DNA of 64,000 nucleotides from Magnaporthiopsis rhizophila (lineage: Eukaryota; Ascomycota; Sordariomycetes; Magnaporthales; Magnaporthaceae). Shown one piece after another: positions 34,666 through 45,349 of this stretch. The first letter of the stretch is position 1, and the number at the start of each line of letters is the position of its first letter. The notes under the pieces were generated by a model. It was given only the letters and a program-made list of their open reading frames with translations, was not told the origin of the DNA and made no database searches. Position numbers and translations under genes: made by a program. The stretch is from the NCBI GenBank assembly GCA_003049465.1, contig PYSS01000063.1:62001-126000 (forward strand). Direction: 5' to 3'.

Positions 34666-37057
34666 TTAAGCCTTGCCGTCAGCCTTGTCATCCTTGCCAA
34701 GGCCGGGAGCCTCGCCGGCCTCGCCACCCTGGGCGCGGACATAGTCGTCGTACACCGCCAGCGCCTCATCGACCTTTGCCCGCAGGGAACCCTCATTCTC
34801 GATGCTATAGTTTGTCGGGTTAGTCGTTGAGATCTGGCTAGGGGTTGCTTGGGGAACAAAGCAAGACTTACAGAGCGACAAGTTCCGCGTTCTCCATCTC
34901 CAGAAGCATGCCTGTGATCTTTCCGGCCAGCTCAGGGTGAATAGCCTGGATCTTGGGGAAGATGACCTCTCCGAGGATCTGCTTCTGCTGACCCGGATTG
35001 TTACCAACAGCAGCCAGCTGGGTTTGGAGCACGCTGGCGCCCTCGGCCGGGGCGGCATCACGGCCGACCTGAGGCGCCGCGCCGGCGAAACCTGGACCTT
35101 GGTTGCGGCCGCCCGCGCCACGGCCAGCACCAGCACCGGCACCTTGTTGCCTAGCGTTCGGGGGGTAGCCAGGCATGTTGGCAGCGCCGGGCATTCCGGG
35201 CATGGTTACGGGGAGGCCGCCCTGGATGCCCGGTCCGCGAGCGGCTGGCACGCCACGGCCACCGCTGAGGGCCGACTGCTGGATCTGCTGCATGGCCGCG
35301 ATGAACTGGGGGTTGTTGGGCTGGCCGTACGGGGCCTGGGGCGGGAACTGGGCGGGGATGCCGTACATGGGCGGGATCTGCTGGGGCAGACCGCCGCGGC
35401 CACCCTGCTGGGCAGCATAGCCGGCGGGGAACTGGCCCGGACGACCGCCCTGGACAGCTGGGAGACCCATACCGGGCTGAGGGAACGGCATGCCACGGCC
35501 GCCGGCGGGGGGCATGAAGCCGGGCTGCGAGCCGGGGCCGTAGAAGACCGGGGCCTGCATGAACTGTTGGGGCATGCCGGCGGCGGCGGCGGCCTGCTGC
35601 ATGCGGAGCTGGTTGCGGGCCTGGATGCTGGCCTCGAGCTGGTTCTTGCGCACATCCTTGCGCTGGGCCAGAGCGACATACAGCGGCTTGCCGTTGACCA
35701 TGCGCTGGTTCATCTCAGCGACGGCCTTGGTGGCATCGTCGGGGTTGCCGAAGCAGACGAAACCGAAGCCCTTGCTCTTACCGAGCTTTTGCTTCTTGTC
35801 AGCCTTGGCCTCCGCTTCACCCTCGGTCTTGGTGGCGTCCTCGCCCTCCTTGACGTTCTCCTTCTTGGCGTCCGCGGCATCCTTGACCTCCGGCTCGTCA
35901 GTGCCGTCGGAGACGGTCTCACGCATGACCTTGGCCGAAGTGATGGGGCCGAACTCAGCGAAGAGCTGACGGAGCTTGTCATCGTCGACCTCATCGTCGA
36001 GGTTCTTGATGTAGAGGTTGACACCCTGGTACTTGCTCGCCTTCTCCTGACGGGCGGCCTCGTACGACTTGCGCAGCTCCTCCTCGCGCTCGTGCTTCTT
36101 CTGCGCACGGCCGACGTAGAGGTTCTGGCCGTGGAACTCCTTCTCGTTCAGCTCCTCGACAGCCTTGGAGGCGTCCTCGTGCGAGGCGAAGTTGACGAAG
36201 CCGAAACCGCGGCTCTTGCCAGTGTCCTGGTCACGGGCCAGCGACGACGAGGTGACGTGGCCAAACTTCTCGAAAAGGGCGCGGAAATCCTCATCAGTGA
36301 CGTCAAGGTTGATATTCTTGACATAGATGTTGGTGAAGTTGGCCTTCATCTCCTCAAATTTGCTCTGGCGGTCCTTCTTGGGAATGTGGTGACCGACATA
36401 GACCTTCTTCTCGTTGAGCAACATGCCATTGACGTGCTTGATGGCCTGGGCGGCAGCCTCGTCGGTCTCGTAGTGCACAAACCCGTAGCCCTTGGAGTTG
36501 CCATGCTCGTCCTGGGCAACCTTGCAGCTAAGGATGTTACCAAAAGCGGCGAAGGTGTCGTGCAGGGCCTTGTTGTCAATAGCGACGTCGAGGTTCTTGA
36601 TGAAGACGTTACCCTGGCCCGTCTTGCGCAGGGCCGGGTCACGCTGCGACCACATTATGCGGCAGGGACGTCCCTTGATGAGGGTGTAGTTGAGCTCCTC
36701 GAGCGCCTTCTCGCCGTCCGTGGTGGTGTTGTAGTTGACGTAGGCATAGCCGAGCGAGCGGCGAGTGACGGCATCGCGGCAGACACGGATCGAGGCGACC
36801 GAACCGATCTGGGAGAAGAGCTCGAAGAGCATGGCCTCGGTGACGGAGGGGTCGAGCTCGCCGACGTAGAGAGAGGCGGAAGCCTGGGGGTGAGGGGCCG
36901 CAGAAGACGGCGTGGCGCCGGCGGTGTCAGGCTCATCGCTGGGGAAGCCCGCAACACTGGTGTTCACGGCCGGGCCCTTGTCACTACCGTTGAGGCCAGT
37001 GTTGGCAAAGTCGGCGGCAAGCTGGTCGACAGCGCCCGAGTTCGCGGAAGCGGCCAT
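34666..37057 (-). CDS. PAB1: poly(A)-binding protein
   Basis: Join on the minus strand 37057-34872 and 34804-34666, giving 774 residues. Binds mRNA poly(A) tails and promotes translation and tail-length control through eIF4G. There are four RRMs: RRM1 about 62-140 ([18 protein letters not shown]), RRM2 150-230 ([19 protein letters not shown]), RRM3 243-320 ([19 protein letters not shown]) and RRM4 from 346 ([19 protein letters not shown]). RRM4 is split by an acidic/Lys-rich insertion of about 50 residues before its RNP1 (KGFGFVCF), a feature of filamentous ascomycete Pab1. A Pro/Gly/Gln-rich linker (490-680) precedes the MLLE peptide-binding domain ([20 protein letters not shown]). The intron near the 3' end (donor GTAAGT) adds the [13 protein letters not shown] terminus. 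A 5' UTR intron is likely between about 37350 and 37100. Confidence 0.96.
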
Positions 37058-39263
37058 GATGTTGGTTTTTTAATTTTTCGAGTAGAGAATCGAACAGCTG
37101 GGAACAGATGGTTTGGGTCAGTCAGGAAAAGGGTTTGGCCTGGCGTGCTTGCGAGAATTGAGCGGTCTGCAAGACCATGCAAAGTCCCCGCTCGTTGGAG
37201 GACAGATTTTGGTGGATATCAGGAGGGGAGTTATTGGTCACTGTGAACAGATGAAGGAAGGGGAGGAGTCGCAGTGAAGGTTAAGTGACCAGAAGCAAAC
37301 TGTTCCTCCAGACCAAGCGAGCGAGACGATGCTGGTTACATACGAGACTCACCTCTTGGGAAAAGAGGAACGTGGCGCGGGGAACAAAGGCGGCCTTCGC
37401 GATCAAAGGCTGCCTGGCAGGAAAGTGCTCGTCGGATCAAGACAAGCTGCTGGAAACGGCCGAGGGATTGTAAATATGAAAGAGAAATTGAATATCTGGA
37501 GTGCGCTGCCAGAGACTCTCGTCGTCTTTCTTTGAAGAGGGCGATTTCGGGGTTTTTTTTTTCTTGATTTTTTTTTTCCTTTTTGTTTGGTTTAGGGCGT
37601 TTGCGATTTTTCCTCTCGACAGCTGTCAAGGGTTTTTTTCTGGGGGATTTTCAATTTTTTTTTGTGGTTTGGGGTATGAGAAAGAGGATGCTTGAGGACA
37701 GCATTCAAGCACGAAAAGTCGCACTTCAAGACTGAACTCGGAGGGGTTGTTTGGAAGGTTGGTGAGGGTAGGAAATCCCGTTGTTTGTGAGGAGGAGCAA
37801 TTCTTGACGAAGGTGGTCATTAACCGACTTTTTTTCACTTCGCGAGCCCCATTTTTTTGCTCGCCCTGCCGCGGTTTGCTGGCCTGATGCGACGGGTGGG
37901 GCCTGGGGCTTTGGGTGGCTCAACAGCCGTCTGGTGGGGTTGAGTGCCATCAAAGTTAGTGCAGGAAGCCGTTAGCCTAGTGTCGCCTGCATCATCATTT
38001 GGCGCGTCTGTAACTTGCCACGCTGCCGGCAGCACCAACGTCAAACGCGCTTGCTTCTCTTGCCGGCTCTTGTCATGGTGAGGAGGTCAGCGCCAACTTG
38101 TGGCGTGAAGCGCTTGCCAAGCCGCCTACGCTGTCAATTGTCAAGTCCTTCCAAAGGTCGAGCACGCGTTGGTTGTAGTCAAAAGTGCAGTACAAAGTCT
38201 ACATGTCGCCTTCGATCTGCTCCCTTCTAGAAATGCACAGGTAATAGTATCTACCTATACAAGGGACGACCGCTCGTTTGTTATCGGGCTGGCTTATCAG
38301 ATGGATAGGGACGTCGGTCGCGCCTTCCAACCCAAATGTCCAGTGGCACCTGCACCCGAAGGTCCCGCGTCTGTCGCCGCAGTGGCCACCCGCCGTCTTG
38401 GCAGCAGCATGCGCTGCTGGCTGAATTGGAGCTGCACATGGGTGACCAAGGCGTGGCGTAAACAGGCAGCATCACATTACATCGTGCTGCTAGAATATTC
38501 GAAACATGTCGCATGCACGTCTGGTATTAAAAGAAGAAGAAATGCAGATAAGATTAATGAGACGAAGAACTTTGCGTCGACAATAAGTGATATCTCTGCG
38601 GAAAAAGGTATCCGACATTTGCCAAATTCTTGCACGGCAGCTTGGGGAAGTTGCAACTGCTTCGGCACCACAACCGAATCGGCGTGGAACCCGTCGCTGT
38701 GACCATCTGTGCTGCAATTGATCTATGCATCCCAGCAATCGTCAGGTAGCTCCGTAATCCCAGCTGCCCGGTGCCCGAACTTGTCCGGTAAGTTTCTCCT
38801 GTTTGTTTCCTATACCTTCTCCTATTTCCTATATATATTTTTTCTATCTTTTCTGTACTTTCCTACTTATATCTTTTTCTGTTTCCTGTTTGGTGTTCCG
38901 TTTCTTATACTCTAAACGACTGCAGGGGACCTGCCCGCCTAGACCACGTCAGACCCCGCCATCGTCAGCTCTCGTCTGCCTACCGCCTCGAACTTACAAC
39001 CGCGATCCAACTCTACCCTCAGCAGACAGTCGACCCCAATCTTCCCTCGCAAGCACGGGTTGGCTGCCACTGCCTCCGGCTCTTGTTTGATGACGGAACG
39101 CAGTCTCGACTTCGGGCTCTGGTGACGTGCTGCCGCCACATCCGAGCAACCGCGCTCCGGCTGTCAACCTCCCGAAGTTCCGGCCCCGCCACGGTCCTAA
39201 TCTACACGACACCACACGCGCCCCCTACTGCCGAGCATCCTCCGTACCTCGCCAACTCCAGCC
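37058..39263. other. divergent promoter region Pab1 / Hul5
   Basis: On the Pab1 side the minus strand shows a probable 5' UTR intron: donor GTGAGT near 37350, branch CTGAC near 37120 and CAG acceptor near 37100. Farther upstream it has several A runs (plus-strand T10 at 37553-37562 and 37568-37577, T9 at 37655-37663). The Hul5 side is C-rich from about 38930. No gene is supported in between. Confidence 0.5.
37550..37665 (-). promoter_or_regulatory. A-rich tracts upstream of Pab1
   Basis: Four oligo(A) runs of 7-10 bases in the Pab1 sense strand, 490-610 bp upstream of its ATG. In animals, PABP binds an A-rich 5' UTR element of its own mRNA and represses translation. Whether these tracts are transcribed here is not known. 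Confidence 0.35.
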
Positions 39264-42200
39264 ATGTTCCCCACATTCTCCGGCACCTCGCGGCGGCCGA
39301 GAAATGTTAACCTCAGCGGCCAGCGCAGCGATCCCTTCGCCGGCACCTCTTGGGGCGCTGGACCCTCGACCGGCACCACCAAATCCGTCGCCGAGGCCCA
39401 GGCCGACCGCCAGAGAAGGCAGCAGGAGAGGGACCGTCTGCGGGCTGCACAGAACATTCAACGGACATGGAGGGGCCACCGGCAGCGGCAGATCGTCCAG
39501 GCCGAGCGTCGCGGCCTCTTCGCCGATCTGTACCATCGCCAGCCCCCGCTCAGCCCCGACGAACGTGTGTCCCGCGCGTTCCCGCTGCTGCCGAGTCTCA
39601 TCAGTGCCGACCGTGAGGAGGATTACGAAACGCTCACCATGTTCATCGAGGACCTGGCCCAAGACGAGTCTGGTGTGTTGTCCCCTCAGCACACCTCGAC
39701 GCTGAGGCTTAAGAGCCTGGTCCACACGCTTGTGGCGACCGCCACCAAGACAGAAAAGCCCGCGACCCGACTTGCCGTATTGCTAAAGCTGTTGGTGCTG
39801 CTTGTCGAAAGACGACCAGAATCGGCGGCCGATAGTCTTGATTCCTACTACACATTGCTCGCCCACATTATCAAGGAGGAACGACTGGATCTCCATGACC
39901 GTAGCGGGTTGCCCCTCACCGCAATCTCGTTGCCCTTGAGGGCACCGACAGGTCGGTTCCACCAGGCCACGCATCAACCTTGTTTGCACATGCTAACGCC
40001 GTCTCATCACGTAGACATACTCGCTTCCAAAGCGCGCCGGGCCTTTGTAGTCTACTTCCTTGCCTCGCCCGACCTGATCCTTAGCGAGGAGCAGGGGAAG
40101 GTGCTGGTAGAAGCAATAGAGCCGGAACGACTATCGACTGCGGTAGTGGACGAGTTCTCTTCCGGCGCCCTGGCCAGTGCCTCCAAGGAGGAGCTTCTTT
40201 GGCTGCTGGCTCGCTTCATCGATATCCAGCGAGCTCAGTCTGCAACGCCCCACACCCCAGCATACGTCAAGGCACTACATGTTCAGCTTTCAAACCTAGC
40301 TGACGACATAAGGTCTCGCTTTACGCCTCTTAGCTCCAGGGACGCCCCGGGTCTGGAAGCAGCTGCAGCGAAACCGCAACTGCCTCACTACGTCTCCAAG
40401 CAACTTTCATTTCTGGTGGAGCGCGGTGAGATCTCCAATCTGCTGGGCAAATTCGTCTTGTAAGTACCGCACCCCTTCTTGGCGCCACGAGTTATTTCCG
40501 ACCACGCACGAGAACTTTGTGTCACTGACATGACGAAGCAACTACGGTGCCACTTCGCCGGAGACTGCCGGTGATGCTAGCATCCTCGCGGGCTATATTC
40601 TGACACTAATTCGTTGCTTCCCGAGCCGTGGCGACGACATCCGAATGAGACTTTATTTGGCAGACATTGCAGGCCAGACGGAGAAGCTGCCCTCGCTCAG
40701 GTTCTTCTGGGAGGCCGTCAAGACGACAACTGTGTTCTCGCGCGTTATCCGCGACGAGAAGGCGGCTCATGCTTTCCTCCTACAACGTACCTACTTCCAG
40801 TCGTCGTCAACGGACTCGGCATGGGATCGCGAGTGGCGGATGGTTCTGCTCTTCCTAGAGCTGTACGTCTTCGTCCTCCGGCTCACGGACGATGAGGACT
40901 TCTTCAGCGGCATCTCCGGAGCCCTCACGGGTGGGACCCCGCCTTCCCGCCTTGCCGCCTGCAGTCTCCCACTGGAGGATCTCGAGAAGCTGTCGCTCTT
41001 CCTCAAAAACCTCGGCTTCACCCTGTACTATCACGCGGCAGATCTCTTGCAGGTCGATGGCACGGCCGACAACGCTACGCAGTCGCTAGATGATGTCGTC
41101 AGGCTGACGTCGAAGACCAAGGGCAAGGCGCGGGACAAGGTGACATCAAGCTTCACTGTAATTTCAGGGATAGACTTTGAGGCATTTCGCAATATCGTCA
41201 TCACCGCCATACGAATGCTATACGAGCGAGACTCGCGGCGGCCGTTTCTACCGACGGGTCACTGGCTTATGACGTCGCGCTTCGACATGGAAAGCTTCCT
41301 GGCGGCGGTGGTGCTGGAGGAACAGAGACAGCACGACATGAGGGGTGACGAGAGCGAAGAGGAGATGAGTGACGAGGATGACGATTTGGAAGACATGTTC
41401 GGCAGCAGCAGCCACCAGGTCTTCAGCTGGGCTGGTCAACGCCGGTCGCGACACGCCATGGTTGAGCTCAAGACGCGACGGAGGAAGCAGCAACGGGACA
41501 GGACGCTGGCCATGATAGGGCCCAAGCTGGAGATACTCCGCAACATGCCGTTTCTCATACCTTTCAGGACGCGAGTGCAGATCTTCCGCCAGTTCGTCCA
41601 CCTGGACAAGGAAAGGCGCCGCAATGGCTATGTTGACGCGGACCAGTGGCGCCAGTTTGTTCTCGGCGCAGGCGGTAGGGACCCGACGCCCGGGAGAGGC
41701 GTGATTGGCCGTCATCACGCCAAGATCAAGCGGGGGAATGTTTTTGACGATGCCTTTGAGCAGTTCTACCCGCTCGGGGACGGTCTCAAGGAACCGATCC
41801 AGATCACGTTTGTCGACCAGTTCGACACGGTCGAGGCCGGCATCGATGGGGGCGGAGTCACCAAGGAGTTCCTGACGAGCATCACGATGGAGGCTTTCGG
41901 CGGCAGCCAGCATAACCTATTTGTTGCCAACAAGTCGAACGCCATGTACCCGAATCCGTCCTCGCTCGATCAACTCCAGGAGTCGCTGAAAAGGTTGGGA
42001 TTCCTAGAGGGGAGCGAGGAGTGGACCCTGCAGATGCGGACGCTGCTCGAGCAGTACGAGTTCCTGGGCCGCATTGTGGGCAAGTGCATGTATGAGGGGA
42101 TTCTCATCGACATTGCCTTTGCCGGCTTCTTCCTGCTCAAGTGGGTATCGGCCGCGACGGATCTGGGATACCGGGCCAGCATCAACGACGTGCGCGAGAT

Positions 42201-42897
42201 GGACGAGGAGCTGTACCAGGGCCTCTTGCGGCTCAAGAACATGCAGTCCGACGTGTCGGAGCTCGACCTCGACTTCACCATCAACGACCAGGTCTCGCCG
42301 CTGGGGGAGGAGACGATGACGATAACGCGGAACCTGGTGCCCAACGGCAAGGACGTGGCCGTGACCAACGAGAACCGGCCGCTGTACATATCGTACATTG
42401 CGCGGCACCGGCTCGTGGCGCAGCCGCTCCAGCAGACGCGGGCGTTCCTGCGCGGGCTGGGCAGCATCATCGACCCGGCGTGGCTATCCATGTTCAACCA
42501 GAGCGAGCTGCAGCGGCTGGTGGGCGGCGACTCGTCCGAGATCGACCTCGAGGACCTGCGGAGACACACCGTCTACAGCGGCGTCTACGTGGTCGGCGAC
42601 GACGGCAAGAACCACCCGACCGTCGACCTCTTCTGGCAGGCCATGCACGAGTTCCAGGATTCGGAGCGCCGCGACGTGCTCAAGTACGTCACCTCGACCC
42701 CGCGCGCCCCGCTCCTCGGCTTCTCGCAGCTGAAGCCCATGTTCAGCATCCGTGACGGCGGTGCCGACCCGAAACGGCTGCCCAGCGCGTCCACTTGCGT
42801 CAACCTCCTCAAGCTCCCTCGCTACCCTACACTGGAGATTCTCAAGAACAAGCTGAGATATGCTATCTCTTCCAACGCGGGGTTCGACCTGAGTTGA
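39264..42897 (+). CDS. HUL5: HECT-type E3 ubiquitin ligase, Hul5/UBE3B-UBE3C type
   Basis: Join 39264-40459 and 40539-42897, giving 1184 residues. Transfers ubiquitin through a thioester on its own Cys; yeast Hul5 extends chains at the proteasome and on misfolded cytosolic proteins. Near residues 48-75 an IQ-like helix (RLRAAQNIQRTWRGHRQRQ) marks the UBE3B/C/Hul5 branch. The HECT domain fills the last 380 residues: FDTVEAGIDGGGVTKEFLTS, then FLGRIVGKCMYEGILIDIAF, and the active-site Cys in SASTCVNLLKLPRY at about residue 1150. An acidic patch (EEEMSDEDDDLEDMF) lies before it. The intron at 40460-40538 has donor GTAAGT and restores KFVFNYG. A 62-nt intron-like segment at 39953-40014 is kept because splicing it would break the frame. 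Confidence 0.95.
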
Positions 42898-43419
42898 GGG
42901 TCGTTTCTCTTTTCTGAACTTCTTTTGCTGTGAGCCAAGGCGGACAATCCGTGTTGGGGTTTCATGCTCTGGGGGCGGTTGTTGTTACTGTTGATGTTAT
43001 CAACCACGTTTTATTATGAGTTAGACTACATGATTACGAAACAAGCCGGTATCAGGGTACCAGCAGTCGTGGATGTGTCGTTCTCGCGAGAAATCCGGCA
43101 CGAGTGGGATTTGGCGATGTCGTATTCTCAACATTCACCACAGCCGGATCGATTATTTGCCTCTTTTTCTCATTTATCTAGCGCCGGTGTATATTCCTTT
43201 GCTCAAAGCACCAGTTTGTCCGTATTTCACAAGATCGCGGCGTTGCAAGTGGTAAAAATAGGACCCTTTTCTTTTTCGCTGCCTAAATCATGTATCAATG
43301 ACATTTTCCCCTTGCTCTCAACCGTAACGCCAATAATTTCACTCCGCTGCTTTTAACTAACTATCTAGGTACGCATTTCAACAAAAGAGTAATAGACTTG
43401 TGTAACTCATTTCCGTCCT
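42898..43419. other. intergenic between convergent genes
   Basis: 3' flanks of the Hul5 gene (+) and the PRO2 gene (-). AT-rich, with no coding frame that looks real. Confidence 0.55.
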
Positions 43420-44766
43420 CTACAGAGGAAGAGCCTCGTGCTTGAAGCGCCTCTTGCCCTCCCCTTCGCCATACCATGCGGCGACCTGGCCGGAGCCGCG
43501 GATCTTGTACTTGTAGATCATGAGGCCGTCGAGCCCGACGGGGCCGCGCGAGTGGATCTTGTTGGTGCTGATGCCGACCTCGGTGCCGAAGCCGTAGCGC
43601 ATGCCGTCGGCGAAGCGGGTCGAGGCGTTCCAGTAGACGCCGGCCGAGTCGACGGCGGCCATGAAGCGCTCGGCGTCGGCGGCCGAGGCCGTCACGATGG
43701 CGTCGGTGTGGTGGCTGCCGTGCTCGTTGATGTGGGCGATGGCCTCGTCCAGCCCGGAGACGACGCGCACGGCCAGGTCGAGCGAGAGGAATTCGGTGTC
43801 GAAGTCGGCTTCGGTGGCGTCTACGACTGTGGGAGCGGCGGCGGGGTCGGCGGGGAGAGCGGCCTTGGACTCCGGGTCGCAGCGCAGGGTGACGCCGCCG
43901 CGGGCGGCCAGGGCGGCGGCGACGGCGGGGAAGACGGTGGGGAGGGCGTCGCGGGCGACCAGCAGGGTCTCGGCGCTGTTGCAGGCGGCCGGGTAGTTGG
44001 TCTTGCTGTCGACGACCACGTCGGCGGCCAGGGCCGGGTCGGCGTCCGGGGCGAGGTAGACGGAGCAGAGGCCGTCGGCGTGGCCGAGGACGGGGATGCG
44101 GGTGTTGGCCTTGACGTGGCGGACCAGCTCGTTGCCGCCACGGGGGATGACGAGGTCGACGAGCCGGTCGAGCGCCAGCAGGTCCGAGACGGCGTCGCGC
44201 GTGGTGACGAGCTGGACGGCGGCGTTGGGCACGCGGGTGGCTGCTAGCGCGGCCGAGATGACGGCCGCGATGGCGACAAAGGACTCGGTCGACTCGCGCC
44301 CGCCCTTGAGAATCACGGCGTTGCCCGACTTGACGGCCAGCGCGGCGATGTTGGCGATCACCTCGGGCCGCGCCTCGAAGATGACGAGCAGCAGGCCGAT
44401 GGGGCACGACACGCGCTCGAGCTCGAGGCCGTCGTCGAGCCGCGTGCGCAGCGTCACGCGCCCGACGGGGTCGTCGAGGTCCCGCACGTCGAGCACGCCC
44501 TTGAGCATGTCCTCCCACTTGCCCGGGCGCGCCAGGTCCAGGCGCAACACCAGGCTAGGGCTGAGGCTACCGTCGGCCGCGGCCCGCCGCGCCTGCGCCA
44601 TGTCGCGGGCGTTGGCGGCCAGGACGTCGTCGCGCGCCGCGGCCAGGGCGTCGTGGATCGCCGTCAGGGCGTCGTTGCGGGCCGAGGCGGGGAGCGTGGC
44701 CAGCACGTGCGATGCCGCCTTGGCCTCGCGGGCCGCCTCGGCGGCGGTTGCGTTGGTCAGCGACAT
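43420..44766 (-). CDS. PRO2: gamma-glutamyl phosphate reductase
   Basis: Single-exon gene for 448 residues. Second step of proline synthesis: NADPH-dependent reduction of gamma-glutamyl phosphate to glutamate 5-semialdehyde, in the cytosol. Aldehyde-dehydrogenase fold. Visible are the substrate-side NIAALAVKSGNAVILKGG, the NAD(P)-site IPRGGNELV, the catalytic Cys in NYPAACNSAETLLV near residue 262, and the C-terminal block RFADGMRYGFGTEVGISTNK and RGPVGLDGL. Length fits fungal Pro2 (about 450). The ATG at 44766 is the first in frame; the coding strand is very C/G-rich at third positions, so the opposite strand carries long shadow frames. It diverges from the HET gene across 583 bp. Confidence 0.97.
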   Translation of the reverse strand: MSLTNATAAEAAREAKAASHVLATLPASARNDALTAIHDALAAARDDVLAANARDMAQARRAAADGSLSPSLVLRLDLARPGKWEDMLKGVLDVRDLDDPVGRVTLRTRLDDGLELERVSCPIGLLLVIFEARPEVIANIAALAVKSGNAVILKGGRESTESFVAIAAVISAALAATRVPNAAVQLVTTRDAVSDLLALDRLVDLVIPRGGNELVRHVKANTRIPVLGHADGLCSVYLAPDADPALAADVVVDSKTNYPAACNSAETLLVARDALPTVFPAVAAALAARGGVTLRCDPESKAALPADPAAAPTVVDATEADFDTEFLSLDLAVRVVSGLDEAIAHINEHGSHHTDAIVTASAADAERFMAAVDSAGVYWNASTRFADGMRYGFGTEVGISTNKIHSRGPVGLDGLMIYKYKIRGSGQVAAWYGEGEGKRRFKHEALPL

Positions 44767-45349
44767 GGCAGCCGGGTGTGCTAGAGCGGGGGTGGGCCTA
44801 GGTCGGGGTCTTGATGGCGATCAGGAGTAGTTACTGTTTTTTCTTCTTGCCCGCCGTTCGGTGGTCGTCGCGGGCACGGCACGCCATTGGAGGGGTTAAA
44901 TTCCAGCAGCCTGGAACGTGGTGCCTCCGGTCTTCGGAGTGGGTTCGTTCCATCACCTACTTGAACACTCTATCAACCAACCCCTGGAGACGACAAAGTA
45001 TGATACGGAGGAATTTCCCTGTGCACATGTCTCGGTGAATGATTGGTTGGACATGTACACTTTGCGAGGACTAAGGTAGGCAGATGATGGCCTGGATTAT
45101 CTGATAGACCGAAACAGGGTATCGCTCCTGGGCGCAGCGTGACCTGTGATCTGACGGCCTGACTGATAAACCACAGCCCTGCACAGCCCTGCACAGCCCT
45201 GCACAGCCCTGCCAGCATTCGGCGTATAGTCCTAGCCGGACCAACCCTACAAATGCTGAGCAGCAACTCCGTACGGGCCCGGTTGTGGATCCCTCAAGAC
45301 GGCATTGGATCTGATCCAAAGCAGCAGCAAGCATGCCTAAGCACGCAAC
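44767..45349. other. divergent promoter region PRO2 / HET gene
   Basis: Intergenic region holding a decamer tandem repeat. No gene is supported. Confidence 0.5.
45172..45211. repeat. decamer tandem repeat, 4 x CACAGCCCTG
   Basis: Four perfect copies of CACAGCCCTG, ending 138 bp upstream of the proposed HET-gene ATG. Confidence 0.9.

Noticed and set aside
34937..37246. 769-codon plus-strand open frame opposite Pab1
   Set aside because: It is the antisense shadow of a GC-rich coding strand; Leu/Gly/Val-rich translation has no domain, while the minus strand gives a full Pab1.
43438..44247. 269-codon plus-strand frame opposite PRO2
   Set aside because: Gly/Val/Asp-rich shadow frame; the minus strand encodes complete PRO2.
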